11,071 nucleotides of DNA from Chitinophaga pinensis (GTDB lineage: Bacteria; Bacteroidota; Bacteroidia; Flavobacteriales; Flavobacteriaceae): the NCBI GenBank assembly GCA_943324925.2, contig CALPNL020000049.1, positions 1 to 11,071 on the forward strand, read 5' to 3'. The stretch's first letter is position 1, and the number at the start of each line of letters is the position of its first letter. Under the pieces are notes generated by a model. That model had not been told where the DNA came from, made no database searches, and saw nothing but the letters and a program-made list of their open reading frames with translations. The position numbers and the translations under genes are program-made. Positions 1 through 7,905 of the stretch are shown in pieces.

Positions 1-1134
1 AGTAAAACACAATATAGCGAAGAATACCACTCTTTTGTAAACGGTCAAAACACCACTCAAGGAGGAACGCACTTAGCGGCCTACAGAGAAGCAATTGTAA
101 AAACCATTCGGGAGTTTTACAATAAAGGTTTCGAAGCTTCCGACGTTCGAAAATCTATAGTTACTGCGATTAGTATCAAAGTAATGGAGCCTGTTTTTGA
201 ATCCCAAACAAAAACTAAATTGGGTTCTACCGATATGGGTTCAGATCCAGGAATGCCGTCGGTTCGAACTTTTGTAAATGATTTTGTGAAAACTAATTTG
301 GATAATTATTTACATAAAAATCCAACAACTGCCGATGCTTTATTGCGCAAAATTCTTCAAGCGGAACGGGAACGTAAAGAGCTTTCTGGAATTAGAAAAT
401 TAGCCACCGATAGAGCTAAAAAGGCCAATCTTCATAATAAAAAATTAAGAGATTGTAGAGTGCACCTTCAAGATACCAAAAACCCTAGAAGCCTAGAAAG
501 TACGCTTTTTATCACCGAGGGGGATTCCGCTTCTGGATCAATTACAAAGTCTAGAGATGTGAATACCCAAGCTGTATTTAGTTTGCGTGGTAAACCCTTG
601 AATTCGTATGGAATGACCAAGAAAATTGTATACGAAAATGAAGAATTTAACTTGCTACAAGCTGCTTTAGACATCGAAGACGGATTGGAGCGTTTGCGTT
701 ACAATAACATTGTAATAGCAACCGATGCTGATGTGGATGGAATGCACATCCGGTTATTATTAATTACCTTTTTTCTACAATTCTTTCCTGAGTTAATAAA
801 AGAAGGGCATTTATATATTTTACAAACTCCTCTTTTTAGAGTTAGAAATAAGAAAGAAACCATCTATTGTTATTCAGATGAAGAGCGAAAAGATGCCATT
901 GAGAAATTAAAACCAAAACCTGAAATCACCCGATTTAAAGGATTAGGAGAAATTTCTCCGGATGAGTTTAAAAATTTCATTGGAGAATCCATTCGCTTGG
1001 ACCCAATTATGATGGATAAAAATACCTCAATCGAGCAATTATTATCCTTCTATATGGGTAAAAATACCCCAGACCGCCAAGATTTTATTATTCAAAACTT
1101 GAAAGTCGATTTAGATGTTGTTGAAAATGCCTAA
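1..1134 (+). CDS. parE: DNA topoisomerase IV subunit B (ParE), 3' part; 5' end outside window
   Basis: Frame 1 is open from the first base, so the gene starts upstream; the ATG at 184 is internal. The 377 residues present cover the end of the ATPase/transducer region and the whole Toprim region; flavobacterial ParE is usually a little over 600 residues, so roughly the N-terminal 240 are missing. Visible landmarks are the transducer stretch QGGTHLAAYREA (from about 58), the QTKTKL switch-lysine loop (205-222), the Toprim EGDSASG motif with its catalytic Glu (517-537), the metal-binding DADVD motif (724-738) and the RFKGLGEIS tail motif near 930. ParE hydrolyses ATP and, with ParC, passes one DNA duplex through another to unlink sister chromosomes. 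The short C-terminus lacking the insert of proteobacterial GyrB, together with parC downstream, favours ParE over GyrB. Stop is TAA at 1132. It is probably the first gene of a parE-orf-parC operon. Confidence 0.95.
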   Translation, partial: SKTQYSEEYHSFVNGQNTTQGGTHLAAYREAIVKTIREFYNKGFEASDVRKSIVTAISIKVMEPVFESQTKTKLGSTDMGSDPGMPSVRTFVNDFVKTNLDNYLHKNPTTADALLRKILQAERERKELSGIRKLATDRAKKANLHNKKLRDCRVHLQDTKNPRSLESTLFITEGDSASGSITKSRDVNTQAVFSLRGKPLNSYGMTKKIVYENEEFNLLQAALDIEDGLERLRYNNIVIATDADVDGMHIRLLLITFFLQFFPELIKEGHLYILQTPLFRVRNKKETIYCYSDEERKDAIEKLKPKPEITRFKGLGEISPDEFKNFIGESIRLDPIMMDKNTSIEQLLSFYMGKNTPDRQDFIIQNLKVDLDVVENA

Positions 1135-1143
1135 AATTTAAAT

Positions 1144-1329
1144 ATGAAAAATAGAAGTAGTTATTTAGTATTTATTTTGGTTTTTATAATTGGTTTCTCA
1201 GGCACCATTTTTATTATGAAAAACAATGATCATGTTGAATGTGAAACTGTAGTTAAAAAATATAAAAATAATGATGGCGAAATTGTAACTCTTAAGGAGC
1301 ATGTTTGCAAAGAAAAATATTCATTTTAA
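1144..1329 (+). CDS. small single-pass membrane protein of unknown function between parE and parC
   Basis: A 61-residue protein I do not recognise. It begins 9 nt after the parE stop and ends 36 nt before parC, on the same strand, so it is probably co-transcribed with both. The N-terminus MKNRSS is followed by one hydrophobic segment (about residues 7-25, YLVFILVFIIGFSGTIFIM), which could be a signal anchor or an uncleaved signal peptide. The remaining 36 residues are polar and Lys-rich, with two cysteines (C33 and C55) that could form a disulfide if this part is periplasmic, as the positive-inside rule predicts. No Shine-Dalgarno sequence is seen, but the start is preceded by an A/T-rich stretch typical of Bacteroidetes. 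Coding nature is supported by the tight fit between its neighbours and the sensible membrane topology; no function can be assigned. Confidence 0.75.
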   Translation: MKNRSSYLVFILVFIIGFSGTIFIMKNNDHVECETVVKKYKNNDGEIVTLKEHVCKEKYSF

Positions 1330-1365
1330 AATAATACATAATTAGTATTCTATAGAATATAATTG

Positions 1366-4086
1366 ATGAAAGACGAAGACGAAGATACTATTATCCCAAA
1401 TGAAGATGAATTTAACGACGAGTTAAACGAATCTGCAATGGAAGAAGGCTTTGAAGACCTAAAATCTTCAGAAGGAAAGCATTTTTATGAAAACGATGAA
1501 GATGCTAATGATACCATTACCAAAGTTACAGGAATGTACAAAGATTGGTTTTTGGATTATGCTTCCTATGTAATTTTAGAACGTGCTGTTCCTGCTATAG
1601 AAGATGGTTTTAAACCAGTTCAACGTCGTATCATGCACTCTTTGAAAGAGTTAGACGACGGTAGATACAATAAAGTTGCCAATGTTGTAGGTCACACCAT
1701 GCAATACCATCCACACGGAGATCAAAGTATTGCCGATGCAATGGTGCAAATTGGCCAACGAGAATTATTGATCGATTGCCAAGGGAACTGGGGAAATATT
1801 CTTACTGGCGATAGTGCGGCTGCATCAAGATATATTGAAGCCAGATTATCCAAGTTTGCTTTGGAAGTTTTATATTCTCCAAAAATAACTGATTGGGGAG
1901 TTTCCTATGATGGTCGTCGTGCTGAACCGAATAACCTACCTGTAAAATTCCCACTTTTATTAGCTTCAGGAGCTGAAGGAATTGCCGTAGGTTTATCTAC
2001 AAAAGTACTTCCACATAATTTTAATGAATTAATTGACGCCTCAATAAAAATATTAAAAGGGAAACCTTTTACCATTTATCCTGATTTTCAAACTGCAGGA
2101 ATTGCGGATATTACTAACTATAATGACGGAATGCGTGGCGGAAGAGTTCGTGTTCGTGCTAAAATTAGTCAGCTTGACAAAAATACTTTGGTGATAACCC
2201 AAATTCCATTTTCTACCAATACTACCACTTTAATTGATAGTATATTAAAAGCTAATGAAAAAGGAAAAATCAAAATCAAGAAAATTGAAGACAATACCGC
2301 TGCGGAAGTTGAAATCTTAATTCACTTATTTCCAGGCGTTTCTCCAGATAAAACTATCGATGCCTTATTTGCATTTACCGCTTGTGAAACTTCTGTATCT
2401 CCTTTGGGTTGCGTTATTGAGGATAACAGTCCGTTGTTTATTGGCGTTTCTGATATGCTTAAAATTTCTACCAATAGAACGGTTGGATTGTTAAAAAGTG
2501 AATTAGAAATTCAATTGAGCGAACTAGAAGAACAATGGCATTTTGCTTCTTTAGAGCGTATTTTTATCGAGCAAAAAGTCTATCGCTTAATTGAAGAAGA
2601 AGTAACTAAAGAAGGTGTTATTGATGCAATTGACGAAGGTTTGAAGCCACATATCAAACACCTAAAAAGGGCAATTACAGAGGACGATATTTTACGCTTA
2701 ACAGAAATTCGAATCATGAGAATTTCTAAATTTGATAGCAACAAAGCACAGGATAAAATTGAAGCTTTAGAAGGGGATATCGAACAAGTAAAATTCGATT
2801 TAGAGAACCTAATCGATTTTGCAATCGCTTATTTCACTCGATTAAAAGAAAAATATGGAAAAGGTCGTGAGCGTCAAACTGAGCTTAGAATCTTTGATGA
2901 TATTGAAGCTACAAAAGTAGTTTTAAGAAACACCAAATTGTACGTTAATAGAGAAGAAGGATTTGTCGGTACGAGTCTTAAAAAAGACGAATACGTAGCC
3001 GATTGTTCTGATATTGACGATATTATAGTTTTCCTTAGAGATGGAAAAATGATGGTTACCAAAGTAGATGCCAAAACATTTGTTGGTAAAGACATTATTC
3101 ATATTGCCATATTTGACCGAAGTGACAAACGTACTATTTACAATATGATTTATCGTGATGGTAAAAACGGTCCTTCTTACATTAAACGATTTAATGTTTC
3201 AGGTGTTACCCGAGATAAATTCTATGATTTAACGAATGAAAAACCAGGATCGCAAGTGCTCTATTTTTCTTGTAATCCTAATGGTGAAGCAGAAGTGATA
3301 ACTATATTACTTCGTCAAGTGGGAAGTATAAAGAAATTAAAATTCGATATCGATTTTGCTAATCTGGCAATTAAAGGACGTACCTCAAAAGGGAATATTG
3401 TAACTAAATACCCAGTTAAAAAGATCGAACTTAAAGAAAAAGGAATTTCTACATTATTACCTAGAAAAATTTGGTTTGACGATACCGTTCAAAGATTAAA
3501 TGTTGAGGCTCGTGGGGAATTGTTAGGTGAATTTAGGCCGAGTGATAAAATTTTAATTATCCAACAATCCGGTAAATTGAAAGTGATCACGCCTGAATTA
3601 ACTACGCATTTCGATGAAGATATGGTGGTATTGGAAAAATGGATTCCTAAAAAACCAATTTCAGCTATTTATTATGATGGTGAAAAAGAACGTTATTTTG
3701 TAAAACGATTCTTAGTTGAAGTTGAAAATAAAGAAGAGACGTTCATTACTGAACATCAAAATTCTCAATTAGAAATAGTTTCTACCGATTATCGACCTGT
3801 AGCAGAATTGATTTTTAATAAAATAAAAGGAGTTCAAAAAGACAATTTAAACGTTGATATTGAAGCTTTTATAGCGGTTAAAGGGTTTAAAGCTTTAGGT
3901 AACCAATTGACAACTGACAAGGTAAAACAAGTTAACTTGCTAGAACCTTTACCCTATGAAGTTCCTATAGAAGTAGTTCCTGAGGAAATTGAAGTTGAAG
4001 GAGATGAAGTTGAAAATGGAGAAACTGAAGAATACGACGACTCAGATATTCAATTAGACGAAGACGGGCAAATAACCTTATTTTAA
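1366..4086 (+). CDS. parC: DNA topoisomerase IV subunit A (ParC)
   Basis: A 906-residue DNA cleavage/rejoining subunit of the GyrA/ParC family. The frame also allows a TTG at 1363, but the adjacent ATG at 1366 is the likelier start. Order: acidic N-terminal extension (residues 1-50), winged-helix/CAP breakage domain from about 56, catalytic Arg155-Tyr156 in the AAASRYIEARL motif, tower and coiled-coil region (about 380-520), then a C-terminal beta-pinwheel-like domain (about 540-860). The canonical GyrA box QRRGGKG is absent; only a degenerate form (KGRTSKGN) is present, which fits topoisomerase IV and not gyrase. The quinolone-determining segment reads HPHGDQSIAD, with Gln120 where E. coli ParC has Ser80 and Asp124 where it has Glu84. 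The last 35 or so residues are strongly acidic and end in QITLF, a possible sliding-clamp binding motif. It works with ParE, encoded just upstream. Confidence 0.95.
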   Translation: MKDEDEDTIIPNEDEFNDELNESAMEEGFEDLKSSEGKHFYENDEDANDTITKVTGMYKDWFLDYASYVILERAVPAIEDGFKPVQRRIMHSLKELDDGRYNKVANVVGHTMQYHPHGDQSIADAMVQIGQRELLIDCQGNWGNILTGDSAAASRYIEARLSKFALEVLYSPKITDWGVSYDGRRAEPNNLPVKFPLLLASGAEGIAVGLSTKVLPHNFNELIDASIKILKGKPFTIYPDFQTAGIADITNYNDGMRGGRVRVRAKISQLDKNTLVITQIPFSTNTTTLIDSILKANEKGKIKIKKIEDNTAAEVEILIHLFPGVSPDKTIDALFAFTACETSVSPLGCVIEDNSPLFIGVSDMLKISTNRTVGLLKSELEIQLSELEEQWHFASLERIFIEQKVYRLIEEEVTKEGVIDAIDEGLKPHIKHLKRAITEDDILRLTEIRIMRISKFDSNKAQDKIEALEGDIEQVKFDLENLIDFAIAYFTRLKEKYGKGRERQTELRIFDDIEATKVVLRNTKLYVNREEGFVGTSLKKDEYVADCSDIDDIIVFLRDGKMMVTKVDAKTFVGKDIIHIAIFDRSDKRTIYNMIYRDGKNGPSYIKRFNVSGVTRDKFYDLTNEKPGSQVLYFSCNPNGEAEVITILLRQVGSIKKLKFDIDFANLAIKGRTSKGNIVTKYPVKKIELKEKGISTLLPRKIWFDDTVQRLNVEARGELLGEFRPSDKILIIQQSGKLKVITPELTTHFDEDMVVLEKWIPKKPISAIYYDGEKERYFVKRFLVEVENKEETFITEHQNSQLEIVSTDYRPVAELIFNKIKGVQKDNLNVDIEAFIAVKGFKALGNQLTTDKVKQVNLLEPLPYEVPIEVVPEEIEVEGDEVENGETEEYDDSDIQLDEDGQITLF
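4069..4083 (+). other. C-terminal QITLF of ParC: candidate beta-clamp binding motif
   Basis: The last five codons of parC encode Q-I-T-L-F. The established bacterial sliding-clamp binding pentapeptide is QL[SD]LF with the looser form QxxL[FL]; here Gln1, Leu4 and Phe5 match, Ile2 is a conservative change and Thr3 is small and polar. Such motifs typically sit at a terminus on a flexible linker, and here the preceding 35 or so residues are acidic and probably disordered. Whether it binds the clamp is inference. Confidence 0.5.
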
Positions 4087-4131
4087 TTCTGCTGAAGAAC
4101 TAAATTTAACAAAAACGCATTACTAATTATT

Positions 4132-4161
4132 TTGCAAAACGGACTTTTAAAAGTAATTTTG
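4132..4161 (+). promoter_or_regulatory. purL promoter, Bacteroidetes type (TTG-N19-TAATTTTG)
   Basis: TTG at 4132-4134 (-33 element) and TAATTTTG at 4154-4161 (-7 element, perfect match to TAnnTTTG) are separated by 19 nt, within the 17-23 nt range known for flavobacterial promoters. Transcription would start near 4166-4168, giving an AC-rich leader of about 20 nt before the purL ATG at 4187. A perfect 12-bp palindrome, ACTTTTAAAAGT (4143-4154), lies between the two elements and abuts the -7 box. Confidence 0.8.
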
Positions 4162-4186
4162 CACAACACAACAACAACACAATAAA

Positions 4187-7100
4187 ATGATTCACTTTTT
4201 CGAAAACGAAACCAATACGGTTTTTGCTGTTCAATCGCAAAAAGAATTTTCTGCAGAAGACATTTCAAAATTAAACTGGCTTTTTGGCAACTCAAACAAA
4301 ATATATAAATCCGTTCTAAATACTGTAGGAACGGATTTTTTTATTGGCCCACGAGCTACTATGATTACTCCTTGGAGTACTAATGCCGTTGAGATTACTC
4401 AAAATATGGGAATCTCTGGAATCGTTAGAATTGAAGAGTTTTTTAAAGTAAATTCCGATTATACCGATTTTGATCCGATGCTTTCGCAAAAATATTCTGA
4501 GTTAAATCAAACTATTTTTACAATCAATATCCAACCAGAAGCGATATTAGAAATTGATGATATTGAAAGTTACAATCAAAATGAAGGATTGGCTTTAAGC
4601 CAAGAAGAAGTAGATTATTTAAATAAATTATCAACTAAAATAGGAAGAAAATTAACCGATTCTGAAGTGTTTGGTTTTTCTCAAGCCAATTCAGAACACT
4701 GTCGTCATAAAATTTTCAATGGAACTTTTGTAATTGATGGTGTTGAAATGCCCACTTCCCTATTCAAATTAATAAAGAAAACATCAGCGGAAAATCCGAA
4801 CGATATTGTTTCTGCTTATAAAGATAATGTTGCTTTTATAAAAGGACCAAAAGTGCAACAATTTGCACCTAAAAGTCCTGAAAAAGCTGATTTCTATGAA
4901 ACCAAAGATTTTGATTCTGTTCTTTCGCTTAAAGCAGAAACACATAATTTCCCTACAACTGTTGAACCTTTTAACGGAGCCGCAACAGGATCGGGTGGAG
5001 AAATTCGTGATAGATTAGCCGGTGGTCAAGGTTCGATTCCACTTGCTGGAACGGCTGTTTACATGACTTCTTATTCTAGACTATCCCAATTGAAACCTTG
5101 GGAAAACGGAATGGCAGAAAGAAAATGGCTGTATCAAACTCCAATGGACATTTTGATAAAAGCCTCTAATGGAGCTTCCGATTTTGGAAATAAATTTGGT
5201 CAACCACTTATTACAGGATCAATTCTAACCTTCGAACACGAAGAAAACAATCGCAAATTAGGTTATGATAAAGTAATCATGCAAGCAGGTGGAATTGGCT
5301 ATGGTAAATTAGACCAAGCCATCAAGCAAAAACCTAAAGCAGGTGATAAAATTGTGATTTTAGGTGGCGATAATTACCGAATTGGAATGGGTGGTGCGGC
5401 AGTTTCATCAGCTGATACTGGCGAATTTAGTTCTGGAATTGAATTAAATGCCATTCAACGTTCCAACCCAGAAATGCAAAAAAGAGCTGCAAATGCTATT
5501 CGTGGATTAGTAGAAAGCGATCACAATCCAATAGTTTCTATTCATGATCACGGTGCTGGCGGACACTTAAATTGCCTATCAGAATTAATTGAAGAAACGG
5601 GTGGATTAGTAGATTTAGATAAATTACCAGTGGGAGATCCAACGCTTTCAGCTAAAGAAATCATTGGAAACGAATCTCAAGAAAGAATGGGATTGGTAAT
5701 TGGTCAAAATGACATTGAATTGCTTCAAAAAATTGCCGATAGAGAACGTTCTCCGATGTACCAAGTTGGAGACGTAACCGACAATCATCGTTTTACCTTT
5801 GAATCAAAAACAACAGGTAAAAAACCGATGGATTTTGCCCTAGAAGATTTTTTTGGAAGTTCTCCTAAAACAATCATGACCGATAAAACGGTTACGGTAA
5901 AATATACTGAAACTAGCTATTCGCAAGAAAAAATAGCAATCTATTTAGAGCAAGTATTACAATTAGAAGCCGTTGCTTGTAAAGATTGGTTAACCAATAA
6001 AGTAGACCGTTGTGTGGGTGGAAAAGTAGCTAAACAACAATGTACTGGTTCAATCCAATTGCCACTAAATAACTGTGGCGTTATGGCTTTGGATTACCTT
6101 GGAAAAGAAGGAATTGCAACGTCAATTGGCCACTCTCCTATTGCCTCTTTAATCGATCCTGTTGCGGGAACTAGAACTGCAATTGCCGAGGCTTTATCAA
6201 ACATAATTTGGGCACCTATTAAAGACGGAATCAAAGGGATTTCTTTATCTGCCAATTGGATGTGGGCTTGTAAAAACGAAGGCGAAGACGCGCGTTTGTA
6301 TGCTGCCGTTAAAAGTTGTTCTGATTTTGCTATCGAATTAGGAATCAATATTCCAACAGGGAAAGATTCCCTTTCAATGAAACAAAAGTATCCAAATGAA
6401 GAAGTTATTGCGCCGGGTACAGTAATAATTTCAGCAGGAGGAAATTGTACAGATATTAAAAAAGTAGTTGAACCTGTATTACAAATTGATGGAGGATCTA
6501 TTTATTATATCAATTTGTCGCAAGACGATTTTAAATTGGGTGGAACTTCATTTGCTCAAGTATTGAATACTGTTGGAACAGAAGTGCCAACTATTAAAGA
6601 TTCTAATTTTTTCAAAAAAGCATTCAATGTGATTCAAGACGCCATTGAAAACGATCAGATTATTGCTGGTCATGACATTGGAAGTGGCGGATTGATTACC
6701 ACTTTATTAGAAATGTGCTTTGCCAATACTAATTTAGGTGCTACAATAGATTCGTCCACTTTTGAAGAAAAAGATTTAATAAAAATTCTTTTCGCTGAAA
6801 ATATCGGAATTGTTTTCCAAGCAAAAAATGATGTTGAATTGGAAAGCAAATTAAATTCCAGTAACCTTGCTTTCCATAAAATAGGAAAAGTATCTAGTGA
6901 AGCTACTTTAAACTTTGGTCAATTATCATTTGACATATCAAAATACAGAGATATTTGGTATTCAACTTCTTATTTATTGGATCAAAAACAATCGAAAAAC
7001 GGTATGGCAAAAGCGCGTTTCGAAAATTATAAAAACCAACCTTTAAATTACACTTTTCCAACACATTTTACTGGAAAAAAACCCGTAATCGACGCATCAA

Positions 7101-7852
7101 AATCGCGTCCGAAAGCAGCTATTATTCGTGAAAAAGGAAGTAATTCCGAGCGTGAAATGGCCAACGCGATGTATTTGGCAGGTTTTGATGTGAAAGACAT
7201 TCACATGACCGATTTAATTTCGGGAAGAGAAAATCTAGAAGATATTCAGTTTATTGGTGCAGTAGGTGGATTTTCAAATTCAGATGTTTTAGGATCAGCA
7301 AAAGGTTGGGCTGGAGCATTTTTATACAATGAAAAAGCAAAAACGGCATTGGCAAATTTCTTCAAAAGAGAAAACACTTTATCAGTAGGAATATGCAACG
7401 GATGTCAGTTGTTTATGGAGTTGGAAGTCATTAATCCAGAGCATGGAGTACATGGAAAAATGAAACACAATACTTCTAAAAAACACGAAAGTGGATTTAC
7501 CTCTGTGACCATTCAAGACAATAATTCAGTTATGTTATCTACACTTGCAGGAGCTACTTTGGGAGTTTGGATTTCGCATGGTGAAGGCCGATTTAATCTA
7601 CCTTTACTGGAAGAAAATTACAATATCGTTTCTAAATATGCTTACGCTGATTATCCTGCAAACCCAAACGGTTCCGATTATAACACGGCAATGCTATGCG
7701 ATAAAACAGGACGCCATTTAGTGATGATGCCACATATTGAACGCTCGACATTTCAGTGGAATTGGGCGAATTATCCAAAAAACAGAAACGATGAAGTTTC
7801 CCCATGGCACGAAGCATTTGTAAATGCTAGAAAGTGGATAGAAAATAATTAA
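4187..7852 (+). CDS. purL: phosphoribosylformylglycinamidine synthase, large fused type (PurL)
   Basis: A 1221-residue cytoplasmic enzyme that converts formylglycinamide ribonucleotide, glutamine and ATP to the amidine in de novo purine synthesis. It is the large single-chain type, fusing synthetase and glutaminase, as opposed to the split PurS/PurL/PurQ type. Visible order: N-terminal PurS-like domain (about 1-135), linker, first AIRS-type half with SEHCRHK (169-175) and AETHNFPTTVEPFNGAATG (from 250), second AIRS-type half with DPVAGTRTA and the GKDSLSMK loop, then a class I glutamine amidotransferase domain from about 974. The glutaminase triad is complete: Cys1073 in GICNGCQ, and His1183 and Glu1185 in MPHIER. 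Length is slightly below the roughly 1295 residues of the E. coli enzyme. The ATG at 4187 is fixed by the promoter about 26 nt upstream. The gene is monocistronic, with its own promoter and terminator. No purine riboswitch is seen in the very short leader. Confidence 0.97.
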   Translation: MIHFFENETNTVFAVQSQKEFSAEDISKLNWLFGNSNKIYKSVLNTVGTDFFIGPRATMITPWSTNAVEITQNMGISGIVRIEEFFKVNSDYTDFDPMLSQKYSELNQTIFTINIQPEAILEIDDIESYNQNEGLALSQEEVDYLNKLSTKIGRKLTDSEVFGFSQANSEHCRHKIFNGTFVIDGVEMPTSLFKLIKKTSAENPNDIVSAYKDNVAFIKGPKVQQFAPKSPEKADFYETKDFDSVLSLKAETHNFPTTVEPFNGAATGSGGEIRDRLAGGQGSIPLAGTAVYMTSYSRLSQLKPWENGMAERKWLYQTPMDILIKASNGASDFGNKFGQPLITGSILTFEHEENNRKLGYDKVIMQAGGIGYGKLDQAIKQKPKAGDKIVILGGDNYRIGMGGAAVSSADTGEFSSGIELNAIQRSNPEMQKRAANAIRGLVESDHNPIVSIHDHGAGGHLNCLSELIEETGGLVDLDKLPVGDPTLSAKEIIGNESQERMGLVIGQNDIELLQKIADRERSPMYQVGDVTDNHRFTFESKTTGKKPMDFALEDFFGSSPKTIMTDKTVTVKYTETSYSQEKIAIYLEQVLQLEAVACKDWLTNKVDRCVGGKVAKQQCTGSIQLPLNNCGVMALDYLGKEGIATSIGHSPIASLIDPVAGTRTAIAEALSNIIWAPIKDGIKGISLSANWMWACKNEGEDARLYAAVKSCSDFAIELGINIPTGKDSLSMKQKYPNEEVIAPGTVIISAGGNCTDIKKVVEPVLQIDGGSIYYINLSQDDFKLGGTSFAQVLNTVGTEVPTIKDSNFFKKAFNVIQDAIENDQIIAGHDIGSGGLITTLLEMCFANTNLGATIDSSTFEEKDLIKILFAENIGIVFQAKNDVELESKLNSSNLAFHKIGKVSSEATLNFGQLSFDISKYRDIWYSTSYLLDQKQSKNGMAKARFENYKNQPLNYTFPTHFTGKKPVIDASKSRPKAAIIREKGSNSEREMANAMYLAGFDVKDIHMTDLISGRENLEDIQFIGAVGGFSNSDVLGSAKGWAGAFLYNEKAKTALANFFKRENTLSVGICNGCQLFMELEVINPEHGVHGKMKHNTSKKHESGFTSVTIQDNNSVMLSTLAGATLGVWISHGEGRFNLPLLEENYNIVSKYAYADYPANPNGSDYNTAMLCDKTGRHLVMMPHIERSTFQWNWANYPKNRNDEVSPWHEAFVNARKWIENN

Positions 7853-7855
7853 AAT

Positions 7856-7889
7856 AAAAAAACTCATTGATTTCCAATGAGTTTTTTTT
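7856..7889. terminator. bidirectional intrinsic terminator between purL and the phosphatase-like gene
   Basis: CTCATTG (7863-7869) pairs with CAATGAG (7875-7881) around a 5-nt loop, extended by seven A-T pairs to a 14-bp stem. T8 (7882-7889) follows on the plus strand and a T7-A-T4 tract follows on the minus strand, so the hairpin can end both purL, whose stop is 3 nt upstream, and the convergent gene, whose stop is 16 nt away. Confidence 0.92.
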
Positions 7890-7905
7890 ATGTAGTTTAA
7901 TTCAA

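Noticed and set aside
184..186. ATG as start of parE
   Set aside because: The frame is open and clearly ParE-like from base 1 (transducer-domain residues before this ATG), so it is an internal Met of a gene cut by the window edge.
1363..1365. TTG as start of parC
   Set aside because: An ATG follows directly at 1366 and is the stronger start; the TTG adds only one residue.
4163..4180. CAA/ACA short repeats in the purL leader as a microsatellite
   Set aside because: The tract is imperfect and short; it fits an unstructured A/C-rich leader better than a phase-variable repeat.
4083..4295. 70-codon minus-strand frame across the parC-purL gap
   Set aside because: It overlaps the purL promoter and the start of purL on the opposite strand, has no recognisable content, and its frame crosses functional promoter elements.
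6094..6348. 84-codon open frame on the minus strand inside purL
   Set aside because: It lies wholly antisense to a highly conserved enzyme, shows no recognisable domain, and is best explained as a shadow of purL codon use. The same applies to minus-strand frames within parE, parC, fadD and the 3' end of purL.
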